From positions 1-39,518 of IMG/VR virus record IMGVR_UViG_3300027747_001398: 39,518 bases of DNA. The stretch is one strand, 5' to 3'. The first letter of the stretch is position 1. Every line of letters begins with the position of its first letter. Positions 1 through 5,503 of this stretch are shown here, in pieces. The notes beneath the pieces are model-generated. The model was not told the origin of the DNA, did not search any database, and worked only from the letters and a program-made list of their open reading frames with translations. The translations under genes were made by a program, and so were the position numbers. The stretch comes from a virus.

Positions 1-279
1 ATTGGAGTTAGATTTGACTTATATAAGTTGGATATGATTCAAAAAGAGCAGAATTTGACTTCTGTTCAACAAGTAGTAAATTATTTTATGGACAATTATG
101 GTGAAAAGCAAGTTAAAAGAGGAGCGCCTTTCAAGAATATGCCTCCTTACAACACAGATAGCCCAAATTTGGCAGATAATGTAAAACCTGTGGAAATATC
201 TGTTGAAACCCATAAAACGCCTCCAATGGGCTTAAAAGGGATAGATTTAACTATTTGGAAGTCTGAGAATTGGAAATAA
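1..279 (+). CDS. 5'-truncated protein, unknown function
   Basis: Frame 1 is open from the first base and stops at 277-279, so this is probably the C-terminal part of a gene cut by the window edge. An internal ATG at 34 (or the one at 28-30 in a different reading of the start) could be the true start, but no promoter is visible. The 92 readable residues are hydrophilic, with no membrane segment or catalytic motif that I recognise. The end reads as a Thr/Pro-rich stretch (ETHKTPPMGLKGIDLT). The next gene follows after 28 bases in the same direction, so it probably belongs to the rightward late-type cluster. Function unknown. Confidence 0.5.
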   Translation: MGVRFDLYKLDMIQKEQNLTSVQQVVNYFMDNYGEKQVKRGAPFKNMPPYNTDSPNLADNVKPVEISVETHKTPPMGLKGIDLTIWKSENWK

Positions 280-307
280 TTTCGTAATTTAGCTAAAAAT
301 TAATATT

Positions 308-679
308 ATGTCTGAAGAAAAGTTTTCATATTTTGTATCATATCTTAAAGATTCTTTTGATCAATCAGTAGTTTGGCATCATCAAACTGATTCTTATGCA
401 GTACATAAAGCTTTAAATAAGTTTTATGATAATATTCTTGATTTAACAGATGGATTAGTAGAAAGCGTTAGTGGAATTTATGGTAGACCTATTGATTATC
501 AAATTGATAATCCAATAAATTATAAAAATACAGAACAAGTTGTAAAATATTTTAAAAAAATGTATGATACTATTCAAGAAGAAAGAAAAGAAATTTATCA
601 AGAAACTTGGGTTCAAAATCAAGTAGATGAGATAGCTGCTTTATTTGGAAGAACATTATATTTACTTAGTTTAAAATAA
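308..679 (+). CDS. Small helical phage protein, DUF5856/ferritin-like pattern
   Basis: A 123-residue protein predicted to be almost all helix. It contains VVWHHQTDSYAVHKALNKFY near the N-terminus, a pattern that I associate with DUF5856-type phage proteins, which look like small ferritin/Dps-like helical bundles (His/Glu-rich helix, 'WH-x-T-x-Y-x-x-H-K-A'). The rest (DNILDLTDGLVESVSGIYGR) fits the second helix. This family is usually seen beside late or structural genes in aquatic phages, and its role is not established. No promoter is visible immediately upstream. The family link is from memory and the function is inferred only at the level of fold. Confidence 0.6.
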   Translation: MSEEKFSYFVSYLKDSFDQSVVWHHQTDSYAVHKALNKFYDNILDLTDGLVESVSGIYGRPIDYQIDNPINYKNTEQVVKYFKKMYDTIQEERKEIYQETWVQNQVDEIAALFGRTLYLLSLK

Positions 680-685
680 AATTAA

Positions 686-841
686 ATGAAAAATAAATTA
701 AAAATGATGAAAAGAGCAGATGGCTCTTATTCTCCTCGTGGTCTTTGGGACAATATTCGCGCTGCTGCTGGTTCTGGGAAAAAACCTACTCCTGAAATGC
801 TAAAGCAAGAAAAGAAAATTAAAGCACAAGAAAAAAAATAA
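686..841 (+). CDS. Tiny basic phage protein (RGLWDNIRAAAGSGKKPT family)
   Basis: A 51-residue gene that fills the gap between the DUF5856-like gene and the next CDS: ATG at 686, stop at 839-841, 2 bases before the next ATG. The protein is strongly basic and contains ADGSYSPRGLWDNIRAAAGS followed by GKKPTPEMLKQEKKIKAQEKK. I recognise this as a widespread short phage protein of unknown function, often found near tail or packaging genes in aquatic phages. The spacing, start context and conserved motif make it a real gene despite its size. A nucleic-acid or virion role is inference from charge only. Confidence 0.8.
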   Translation: MKNKLKMMKRADGSYSPRGLWDNIRAAAGSGKKPTPEMLKQEKKIKAQEKK

Positions 842-843
842 TT

Positions 844-1212
844 ATGTCATTATCAATAATGCAAAAGTATCCATCTTTTGAAGATTATTATAAAATGGTA
901 CCTAAAGATAAAAATGATACTCTTAATTATAATTTAAGAGGATTTTATGAATCTGATCCTAAAAAAGCAATGGAATTTATTAAACCGGATACTCATGCTC
1001 CAGATAGATTTAAATTACCTAATCACCCAACTTTTAGCGATGAATCTATGTATCACAATGAAAAAACAACTGGTGGTAAATGGGCATTTGAAAATGGCAA
1101 AGATGTATTTTATGCATCTCCATTTAATATAAAAAGTGCAGGTGGAGCTGATAAACTTCAAAAGTATTTTAATGAAAAGGAACCTAATTCTAAATTAATT
1201 ATACCTAAATAA
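844..1212 (+). CDS. Conserved phage protein with NHPTFS motif
   Basis: A 122-residue soluble protein. The central part, NLRGFYESDPKKAMEF then DTHAPDRFKLPNHPTFSDES and later TGGKW, matches a pattern that I have seen in many phages of aquatic hosts (YDLRGYW...PDTYKKPNHPTFS...GGxW). It is typically encoded among late virion genes and has no assigned activity. It starts 2 bases after the preceding tiny gene and is followed 8 bases later by the DUF6321-like gene, so the three are likely co-transcribed. No catalytic motif is visible. Function unknown; a minor virion component is a plausible guess. Confidence 0.72.
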   Translation: MSLSIMQKYPSFEDYYKMVPKDKNDTLNYNLRGFYESDPKKAMEFIKPDTHAPDRFKLPNHPTFSDESMYHNEKTTGGKWAFENGKDVFYASPFNIKSAGGADKLQKYFNEKEPNSKLIIPK

Positions 1213-1220
1213 AAATAATT

Positions 1221-1508
1221 ATGGCATCTGAAGCTTGGGAAAAAAAAGAAGGTAAAAATCCAGCAGGAGGGTTAAACCAAAAAGGTCGTGATTCATATAA
1301 TCATGCTCATGGTGGTCATTTAAAAGCTCCTGTTAAGGGTGGTGTTAATCCTCGTAGAGTTTCTTTTGCAGCAAGATTTGCCGGTATGATGGGTGCTATG
1401 AAAAAACCAAATGGTGAACCAACAAGGAAAGCTTTAGCTTTAAAAGCTTGGGGCTTTGGTAGCGTTGAAGCTGCTCGTAAATTTGCTAATGCACATAAAA
1501 AATCATAA
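1221..1508 (+). CDS. DUF6321-like small basic protein
   Basis: A 95-residue, Lys/Arg/Gly/Ala-rich protein. Its signature blocks, AWEKKEGKNPAGGLNQKGR, NPRRVSFAARFAGMMG and KALALKAWGFGSVEAARKFA, are the hallmarks of the DUF6321 family found in many phages. Charge and glycine content suggest nucleic acid binding, but no activity is established. The stop codon touches the next start (TAAATG), so expression of the following membrane protein is probably coupled. The family call is confident; the role is unknown. Confidence 0.85.
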   Translation: MASEAWEKKEGKNPAGGLNQKGRDSYNHAHGGHLKAPVKGGVNPRRVSFAARFAGMMGAMKKPNGEPTRKALALKAWGFGSVEAARKFANAHKKS

Positions 1509-2108
1509 ATGAAAAAAATATTATTATTCTTATTGGTAGTCATAGTATTAACTTTTGTAGCCTACTTGGTTAATGAAAGTTATGTATCAAAAGCTCACGA
1601 AAGAGCATTGGTTATTGTTAAAGGTAAATTTGCATTTTGTGGCGCATCAGAAGCAAAGCCAACAGGTAAAACAATAATGGTTGAAGGTAAAAGATTTCGT
1701 GAAGGAGTAGCCGCCTGCCCTGTAATGGATGGTTTTTCTATTGCAAATAATATTTTAGTACCTGACCCCACAATTACACCGGATAGCACAGATAAAACCG
1801 TATGGTCTTATTTTTGGTATTACGATTCAGTTCCACAAGCTCCAACTTGGAAAAATTTGCCTACAATAAATCGAACATTCACAATTGCAAAAACACCAGA
1901 TAGTAGCATGAGTAATATGTGGTGTATGCCTTGTAAAATATTACCACAAAGAGTCAATGGCGTAACTATTGCTGAATGCTTTGGTCCGCTTAATGAATTA
2001 GCGTTCCCAATGCGTAGAGCACTTAGGGCTCGTGTTGGCGAAACTTCTGTAACACAAGCTCCAATAGGTGCAACATATCCAGTTGGAACAATTATACCTA
2101 AGCAGTAG
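1509..2108 (+). CDS. Membrane-anchored or exported protein, unknown
   Basis: A 199-residue protein. Residues 4-21 form a clear hydrophobic segment (ILLFLLVVIVLTFVAYLV) after a short basic start (MKK), so it is a signal anchor or an uncleaved signal peptide. The remaining 175 residues are soluble, with five cysteines (FCGA, AACP, MWCMPC, ECF) that could form disulfides outside the cytoplasm. It starts directly on the stop of the DUF6321-like gene. It ends convergently with the leftward operon: the two stop regions overlap by 11 bases. I recognise no lysis-enzyme motif. A spanin-like, superinfection-exclusion or envelope role is possible but unsupported. Confidence 0.6.
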   Translation: MKKILLFLLVVIVLTFVAYLVNESYVSKAHERALVIVKGKFAFCGASEAKPTGKTIMVEGKRFREGVAACPVMDGFSIANNILVPDPTITPDSTDKTVWSYFWYYDSVPQAPTWKNLPTINRTFTIAKTPDSSMSNMWCMPCKILPQRVNGVTIAECFGPLNELAFPMRRALRARVGETSVTQAPIGATYPVGTIIPKQ

Positions 2109-2355
2109 GCGGTTCTAATATTGCTTTACCTGCATCTGTCAAAGGGCGTGCGTATATTCTTAATTTCTTTCCTGTATTTGGGCACACAAAAGTAACTCCT
2201 GCATCTAAGTATGCTTTGATTACTAATTCTATTGCACCATCTGCATCTGGACTTGCTCCAATTACATGAGGTTCATCATAATCAAATTGCATACAAAAAT
2301 CGCAACCGTCTAATGGTTGTTTGCCTTCTGGTATATTTGGTTTTTTCTTTGCCAT
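2098..2355 (-). CDS. Small zinc-ribbon-like protein
   Basis: Last gene of the leftward operon, 85 residues from the ATG at 2355 (MAKKKPNIPEGKQ). An ATG 39 bases further upstream is in frame, but it would overlap the small membrane-peptide gene, so I prefer the 2355 start. Two cysteine clusters (GCDFC near the N-terminus and VCPNTGK later) could bind a metal ion. The C-terminus LRIYARPLTDAGKAIL is basic. Its tail overlaps the end of the convergent rightward gene by 11 bases. Function unknown; the position with nuclease and DNA-binding genes suggests an early accessory role. Confidence 0.62.
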   Translation of the reverse strand: MAKKKPNIPEGKQPLDGCDFCMQFDYDEPHVIGASPDADGAIELVIKAYLDAGVTFVCPNTGKKLRIYARPLTDAGKAILEPPTA

Positions 2356-2365
2356 ACTATTTATT

Positions 2366-2443
2366 TTAATTTTTTGGTGCATTTTTCCATTCATAGATAA
2401 TCCATATCCATAAAATACATAAAATTGTAATTGCTATTTTCAT
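2366..2443 (-). CDS. 25-residue single-span membrane peptide
   Basis: A short ORF whose ATG overlaps the TGA stop of the nuclease gene (ATGA on the minus strand). It ends 10 bases before the ATG of the zinc-ribbon-like gene, so it fills the gap exactly. The peptide is MKIAITILCILWIWIIYEW plus a short polar tail, i.e. one transmembrane helix with a Trp-rich core and a cytoplasmic or periplasmic KNAPKN end. The stop-start overlap, perfect fit in the gap and clean membrane segment argue for a real gene. It could be a small holin-like or host-modifying peptide, but nothing in the sequence decides this. Confidence 0.5.
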   Translation of the reverse strand: MKIAITILCILWIWIIYEWKNAPKN

Positions 2444-3162
2444 TTATTAAAGTTTTTATGAATGTTTTCAATATCTACTAAATATTCTCTTGCTCTAATT
2501 ACTTTTTGCTCAATTCGCAAAATATCATCTTCATTTCTACTAACGTTGTACATTAGTATTCTTTCTTCCATTGGTATATCATCAAATGTCATGTTAAATT
2601 CTATTTTCATTGCCTCTTGGATAAATTCTGGGCTTTCTTCTGAGATTACATCCATTTTTTTAAGCAAATAATATTTCTCTTGTTGAATAATATTGTCTGG
2701 AGTGTTGACAAGACAATAGGCAATAGTAGCTTTATTTTTACCAGTAAGCCACATATAACTTTGCATTTGCCAATAATACAAATTATCAAGCTTATCTGGC
2801 AGGTTACCCAAAAATGTCCATAGGTCATAGCTAGATTTAATATCAATAATACCATCATCAATAATATCTGGCATGCCTGTTATGTATTTATTTGAAAATC
2901 TTTCCGTATTTTTAGTAAAAGGTTTCTTTAGATACATAGACAATAAATCAATAGAATCTTGTTCTGCTTCTATACCCTTTTTCATTTGCTTTGTTTGAAT
3001 ATCTCTCCTTCTATTATACTTTTCAGAAATATAAACATCTAGCAAATGTTTTTGTGCTGTCTTAGAAAGTAATCCAGCTTCTTTATCAGCTTTGGTTACA
3101 GGCTCCGTCATCAAATATCCCACAGAGCTTGCTCTGATTAGGGTTTCATTAAAATTTATCAT
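2440..3162 (-). CDS. PD-(D/E)XK exonuclease, YqaJ/RecB-like
   Basis: A 240-residue nuclease. The pattern of the PD-(D/E)XK superfamily is visible: KKGIEAE with Glu65, ITGMPDII with Asp99, IIDIKSS with Asp107 and Lys109, and then YYWQMQSYMWLTG (QxQ motif, residues 132-134) as in RecB/YqaJ/lambda-exonuclease-type enzymes. Such enzymes degrade one DNA strand from an end to load a recombinase. No single-strand annealing protein is recognisable beside it. It lies in the leftward operon 2 bases after the winged-helix gene, near a NinG gene, which supports a recombination or DNA-processing role. The third catalytic acid is Asp rather than the more usual Glu, a known variant. Confidence 0.82.
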   Translation of the reverse strand: MINFNETLIRASSVGYLMTEPVTKADKEAGLLSKTAQKHLLDVYISEKYNRRRDIQTKQMKKGIEAEQDSIDLLSMYLKKPFTKNTERFSNKYITGMPDIIDDGIIDIKSSYDLWTFLGNLPDKLDNLYYWQMQSYMWLTGKNKATIAYCLVNTPDNIIQQEKYYLLKKMDVISEESPEFIQEAMKIEFNMTFDDIPMEERILMYNVSRNEDDILRIEQKVIRAREYLVDIENIHKNFNK

Positions 3163-3164
3163 AG

Positions 3165-3542
3165 TTAAAATAGTTTTCCTTGTTGATCAAAATAATCAGA
3201 AGTTAGATTAAAGTTTTTCTTCATGGCATTATAGGTTTCAAACCATGCTCTAGCTTGTGACTTTGCCATACGTTCAATTCTTTCGCAATACTCGATAGCT
3301 TCTTGTCTATTTTTCATTATCCAATATCCATTACTGTCAGACAAAATCATATAACCTTTTTTAATTCTTAAATCTCTGATTACTTGCCTTATCTTTCTTA
3401 ATGTAGATTCCGTTCTATCTACCTCGTGTATTGGATGACTACCTAACCATCTTTCTGAATTAGCAATTTCTTGTTGGGTTATTCTATGGTTAGCACTTGA
3501 AATTAAATTTAAAATACATTGCTCATCGTCTGTAAGTAGCAT
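3165..3542 (-). CDS. Winged-helix DNA-binding phage protein
   Basis: A 125-residue protein. The first 80 residues read as a winged-helix fold: LTDDEQCILNLISSANHRIT, then a recognition-helix region (STLRKIRQVIRDLRIKKGY) and a beta-hairpin wing (ILSDSNGYWIM). The C-terminal half is a long helix (EYCERIERMAKSQARAWFET). I recognise the combination 'RQVIRDLR...ILSDSNGYW' from small proteins in phage early operons. It is separated by only 2 bases from the genes on each side. It could regulate early transcription or take part in replication; the DNA-binding call is structural inference. Confidence 0.7.
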   Translation of the reverse strand: MLLTDDEQCILNLISSANHRITQQEIANSERWLGSHPIHEVDRTESTLRKIRQVIRDLRIKKGYMILSDSNGYWIMKNRQEAIEYCERIERMAKSQARAWFETYNAMKKNFNLTSDYFDQQGKLF

Positions 3543-3544
3543 GG

Positions 3545-3907
3545 TTAAAATAATTTAAGCTTAGCATTATAAGATTCTAAAACTTCTGGGTTGCTTTTAG
3601 CCATTAATTCCCAAGCTTTTAATTCATGCCTTGTTTTGCAAGCATTAATAAACTCAATGGTTTTTTGAGCTAAAGTTTGTTTAGATTGAGTTGGTATAAC
3701 CTCATCTGGAACTTCTTGATAAAAATCACCTAGTTCTTTTAATCTTTTTACATTTTGAGAATGGTATTCTTCTACCATTTCTCTTGCGATGTCTAATGCT
3801 TTTGTAGCAGATTCGCCTTGGTTAATGGCAAATTCAACACCAATTTTTTCAGAAGAATAGTTGCCTAAGTTAAATGTTCTTTGGTAAACAATAGTTTGTA
3901 TATGCAT
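3545..3907 (-). CDS. Conserved early phage protein of unknown function
   Basis: A 120-residue protein. The N-terminus (QRTFNLGNYSSEKIGVEFAI) followed by an amphipathic helix (TKALDIAREMVEEYHSQN) is a pattern I remember from early operons of diverse phages ('YxRxxNLGNYxSEKIGxE'), where no activity has been assigned. The C-terminal third is helical and basic. There is no membrane segment or metal motif. It is the second gene of the leftward operon, 6 bases after the first, and precedes the winged-helix protein. Association with recombination proteins is suggested by context only. Confidence 0.65.
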   Translation of the reverse strand: MHIQTIVYQRTFNLGNYSSEKIGVEFAINQGESATKALDIAREMVEEYHSQNVKRLKELGDFYQEVPDEVIPTQSKQTLAQKTIEFINACKTRHELKAWELMAKSNPEVLESYNAKLKLF

Positions 3908-3913
3908 AGTGGT

Positions 3914-4111
3914 TTATTTTATTCTGTTAACAATAGTTGCGTTTTCAGTAGCTGTAATTTTAAACATTTTGTTTTTATGAATTTCTTTTTTCTTTAAATT
4001 AGATACCATTACCATTACAGAAGTATATGGATTATCTAACCTAAGATGCTCACCTAATTTTAGATCGGCTACTTTACTAGAAACCGAATCCGGGGAAATG
4101 TTTCGTGCCAT
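3914..4111 (-). CDS. Small early protein, first gene of leftward operon
   Basis: A 65-residue basic protein (MARNISPDSVSSKVADLKLG...) that I do not recognise. The second half is Lys-rich and predicted to form beta strands (SVMVMVSNLKKKEI, MFKITATENATIVNRI). A -7 box (TAATTTTG on the minus strand, 4134-4127) lies 15 bases upstream of its ATG, so it is probably the first gene on the leftward early transcript. First genes of such operons are often host-takeover or regulatory proteins, but nothing specific is visible here. Confidence 0.6.
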   Translation of the reverse strand: MARNISPDSVSSKVADLKLGEHLRLDNPYTSVMVMVSNLKKKEIHKNKMFKITATENATIVNRIK

Positions 4112-4126
4112 ATTGTTGTTTTAGCA

Positions 4127-4134
4127 CAAAATTA
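4127..4134 (-). promoter_or_regulatory. Candidate -7 box of leftward early promoter
   Basis: The minus strand reads TAATTTTG, matching the Bacteroidota -7 consensus TAnnTTTG, 15 bases upstream of the first leftward gene. I see no TTTG at the -33 distance; the upstream stretch is a pure A/T repeat. The leader would be very short. Confidence 0.5.
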
Positions 4135-4150
4135 ATTTAATTAATTTAAT
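4130..4150. repeat. AT-rich 12-mer element, two overlapping copies
   Basis: The 12-mer AATTAATTTAAT occurs twice here (4130-4141, 4139-4150). In reverse orientation (ATTAAATTAATT) it recurs at 5424-5435, 9629-9640 and 36608-36619. All the copies I found lie in intergenic regions next to promoters or starts. This could be an operator or an UP-like element, but in an AT-rich genome chance is a serious alternative. Confidence 0.4.
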
Positions 4151-4177
4151 TAAAAAAATAAATTTAATTAAATTTTG

Positions 4178-4185
4178 TATATTTG
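4178..4185 (+). promoter_or_regulatory. -7 box TATATTTG, rightward
   Basis: TATATTTG is a perfect Bacteroidota -7 box, the same octamer found before the portal gene, the first ring gene and the distal tail genes. No TTTG is seen at -33. Transcription would start near 4190 and meets a hairpin terminator at 4222-4253, with no ORF between. Confidence 0.6.
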
Positions 4186-4189
4186 TATT

Positions 4190-4253
4190 GCATAGGCAAG
4201 TTTAATAGTTTTAGAAATTACGCCCTTACGTTTTTACGTTGAGGGCTTTTTTT
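4190..4253 (+). ncRNA. Candidate small RNA of about 60 nt
   Basis: The interval from the expected start of the 4178-4185 promoter to the end of the 4222-4253 terminator holds no ORF. It would give a transcript of roughly 60 nt whose 3' half is the terminator hairpin. This could be a regulatory RNA, or an attenuated leader whose occasional read-through crosses the inverted-repeat region (possibly as a replication primer). I do not recognise an RNA family. Start position is estimated from the -7 box. Confidence 0.35.
4222..4253 (+). terminator. Rho-independent terminator, rightward
   Basis: GCCCTTACGT pairs with ACGTTGAGGGC (4236-4246, one bulged base, one G-T pair) around a T-rich loop, followed directly by seven T residues. 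It lies about 40 bases downstream of a perfect -7 box. Confidence 0.75.
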
Positions 4254-4354
4254 GTCAAGTTATAGCTTTACGACAAGGGGAGGTCTAGTCAATCCCTAGC
4301 TTTACTTTATGCCTTAAAAGTAACATAACAATACCTATATGTTACTTAAATGAC

Positions 4355-4368
4355 ACATTGTACAATGT
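4355..4368. promoter_or_regulatory. Perfect 14-base palindrome, operator-like
   Basis: ACATTGTACAATGT is identical to its reverse complement. The size suits binding of a dimeric HTH repressor, such as the product of the gene at 5504-5710. It overlaps the left arm of the neighbouring TGTTCAC/GTGAACA repeat. Confidence 0.4.
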
Positions 4369-4619
4369 TCACGAATCCGTGAAAGGTTTAAAAATGTGAA
4401 CACTTGCGTAGTATGACTACTAACAATTAACAAATTTTGTCACAATTATTTAAAAATCTGTGACATATATACTCCTAATTATGTTACAACATTTTACATA
4501 TTATACCCTAACTATTTAACATATTGTGTAAAATATGCATGAATAATTTGGAAAAATTCATGCAAATGTTACCAATTTGGTTACGTTAACAATATGGTTA
4601 AAGTTTGCTAATAGAGAAC

Positions 4620-4683
4620 TTATCAATCACAAAAGTTGCTTTATTAGACAACTTTGAGCCGTATATGATTGATAATCGGCTCA
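4620..4683. repeat. Overlapping, mutually exclusive hairpins
   Basis: TTATCAATCA (4620-4629) pairs perfectly with TGATTGATAA (4666-4675). Inside that stem, AAAGTTG (4632-4638) pairs with CAACTTT (4649-4655). The alternative hairpin TGAGCCG (4655-4661) with CGGCTCA (4677-4683) encloses the right arm of the first. Both cannot form completely together on one strand. Confidence 0.55.
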
Positions 4684-4694
4684 TTTATGAGCTA

Positions 4695-4723
4695 TAAAAA
4701 ACCCCTGCTTTTTACACAGGGGC
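4695..4723 (-). terminator. Terminator of the ninG transcript
   Basis: On the minus strand a CCCCTG/CAGGGG hairpin (arms 4717-4722 and 4702-4707) is followed by a run of six T. It lies about 50 bases beyond the stop of the leftward NinG gene. Confidence 0.75.
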
Positions 4724-4771
4724 TAAAACTACTAAATCTACAAACTATGATAACCACCGTAAAAATACAAA

Positions 4772-5317
4772 TTATTTTTCAATAAATTTCTTTTTTACCA
4801 AGTTTAACTTTGCCCTATATTCTAGGATCAAACCTTTTAGCTCATCTTTTGTAGGTTTTGCTGTTTGTCTAGCTGTTTCTCTTAGGTATTCAACTAAAGC
4901 TCCATTTTCTTCATGTAATTTATATTCAAATTCTTCTATATTACCAGTTTTAAAGTAATTACACTCCATACATTGTGGTCTGCAATTTTGTTCTAACCAT
5001 CTAGTGCTTAAATTAGATCTACCCATAAAATGACCGCATTGTATTTCTGCAATAGTGTGTTTTTTACCGCAAGTATAACATTCAACGATGCCAGTTTTAT
5101 CCGAATATCTATTTCTAATGTATTGGCTAAACACATGATCAAGGTCTTGTACAAGATTTTGGAAACTCTCTGTGTCATCTTCAAATTCTTCCATTCTTTT
5201 TTGAGTAGATTGAACGGTAGCGCATTGCTTACACATCTTTTTAGAAAACCAATAATCAATGTTACCACAATTAATACAACGCTTTTTCTTTGTTATTATT
5301 GTACTATTATATGCCAT
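4772..5317 (-). CDS. ninG: NinG/Rap-type recombination nuclease
   Basis: A 181-residue protein. The N-terminus carries a zinc ribbon (Cys14, Cys17, Cys29, Cys32). The central part has the NinG HNH-like core: CYTCGKKHT (Cys80, Cys83), QCGHFMGR (Cys94, His96), NCRPQCMECN (Cys112, Cys116, Cys119) and then FKTGN. Lambda NinG (Rap) is a structure-specific endonuclease that cuts Holliday junctions and D-loops during phage recombination. The length is close to the usual family size. The gene stands alone, with its own divergent promoter (5445-5416) and terminator (4723-4695). The long leader of about 90 bases between promoter and ATG could hold regulation. Confidence 0.88.
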   Translation of the reverse strand: MAYNSTIITKKKRCINCGNIDYWFSKKMCKQCATVQSTQKRMEEFEDDTESFQNLVQDLDHVFSQYIRNRYSDKTGIVECYTCGKKHTIAEIQCGHFMGRSNLSTRWLEQNCRPQCMECNYFKTGNIEEFEYKLHEENGALVEYLRETARQTAKPTKDELKGLILEYRAKLNLVKKKFIEK

Positions 5318-5415
5318 TATTTATTAATTAATTTGTAATATAAAATTTTAAGTAATTCCCAAATAGCTATTGTAAGTATTATTATCATAGGTTATTTGTT
5401 TTGGTTATAATACAG

Positions 5416-5445
5416 CAAAGTTAATTAAATTAATTATTAAACAAA
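5416..5445 (-). promoter_or_regulatory. ninG promoter
   Basis: On the minus strand TTTG (5445-5442) is followed 18 bases later by TAACTTTG (5423-5416). This is a full Bacteroidota -33/-7 pair. The predicted leader to the ninG ATG is about 90 bases. It is back to back with the rightward promoter at 5453-5483. Confidence 0.7.
5424..5435 (-). repeat. Copy of the AT-rich 12-mer element
   Basis: ATTAAATTAATT lies between the -33 and -7 boxes of the ninG promoter, so a protein bound here would block that promoter. Confidence 0.4.
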
Positions 5446-5452
5446 AAAATAT

Positions 5453-5483
5453 TTTGCAATTTGAAATAATATATTTTACTTTG
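5453..5483 (+). promoter_or_regulatory. Rightward early promoter for regulator and replication genes
   Basis: TTTG (5453-5456) is followed after 19 bases by TTACTTTG (5476-5483), one base off the TAnnTTTG consensus. The expected transcript start near 5490 lies after the GTG at 5483 and before the ATG at 5504, which decides the start of the next gene. Confidence 0.5.
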
Positions 5484-5503
5484 TGCAACAATCACAAAAA
5501 TTT

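Larger units (their letters stand above)
4256..4694. other. Non-coding region dense in inverted repeats; candidate origin or control region
   Basis: About 440 bases with no plausible ORF on the plus strand (longest readings are 10-16 codons). It contains a series of inverted repeats, listed as arms: 4318-4327/4338-4347 (AAGTAACATA), a perfect 14-base palindrome 4355-4368, 4366-4372/4396-4402, 4368-4373/4378-4383, 4438-4444/4459-4465 (TGTCACA), 4491-4498/4527-4534 (ATTTTACA), 4536-4544/4556-4564 (TGCATGAAT), 4620-4629/4666-4675 (TTATCAATCA) and 4655-4661/4677-4683 (TGAGCCG). It sits between divergent early operons and close to the replication genes. An origin of replication or a multi-operator control region are the main options; this is inference from structure and position. 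Confidence 0.5.

Noticed and set aside
1509-2108. Endolysin or spanin
   Set aside because: Only the N-terminal membrane segment fits a spanin; no lytic-enzyme motif, lipobox or partner gene is visible, so no lysis function is called.
4256-4330. tRNA or other structured RNA gene
   Set aside because: Short GGGGA/TCCC pairings do not build a cloverleaf, and no anticodon arm or CCA end is visible. I see no tRNA elsewhere in the window.
4318-4683. CRISPR-like or iteron array in the inverted-repeat region
   Set aside because: The repeats differ in sequence and are inverted rather than direct, with irregular spacing; they do not form an array of one unit.
4688-4786. 32-codon rightward ORF over the ninG terminator
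   Set aside because: It consists of the terminator hairpin and antisense to the end of ninG; no promoter, no conserved look.
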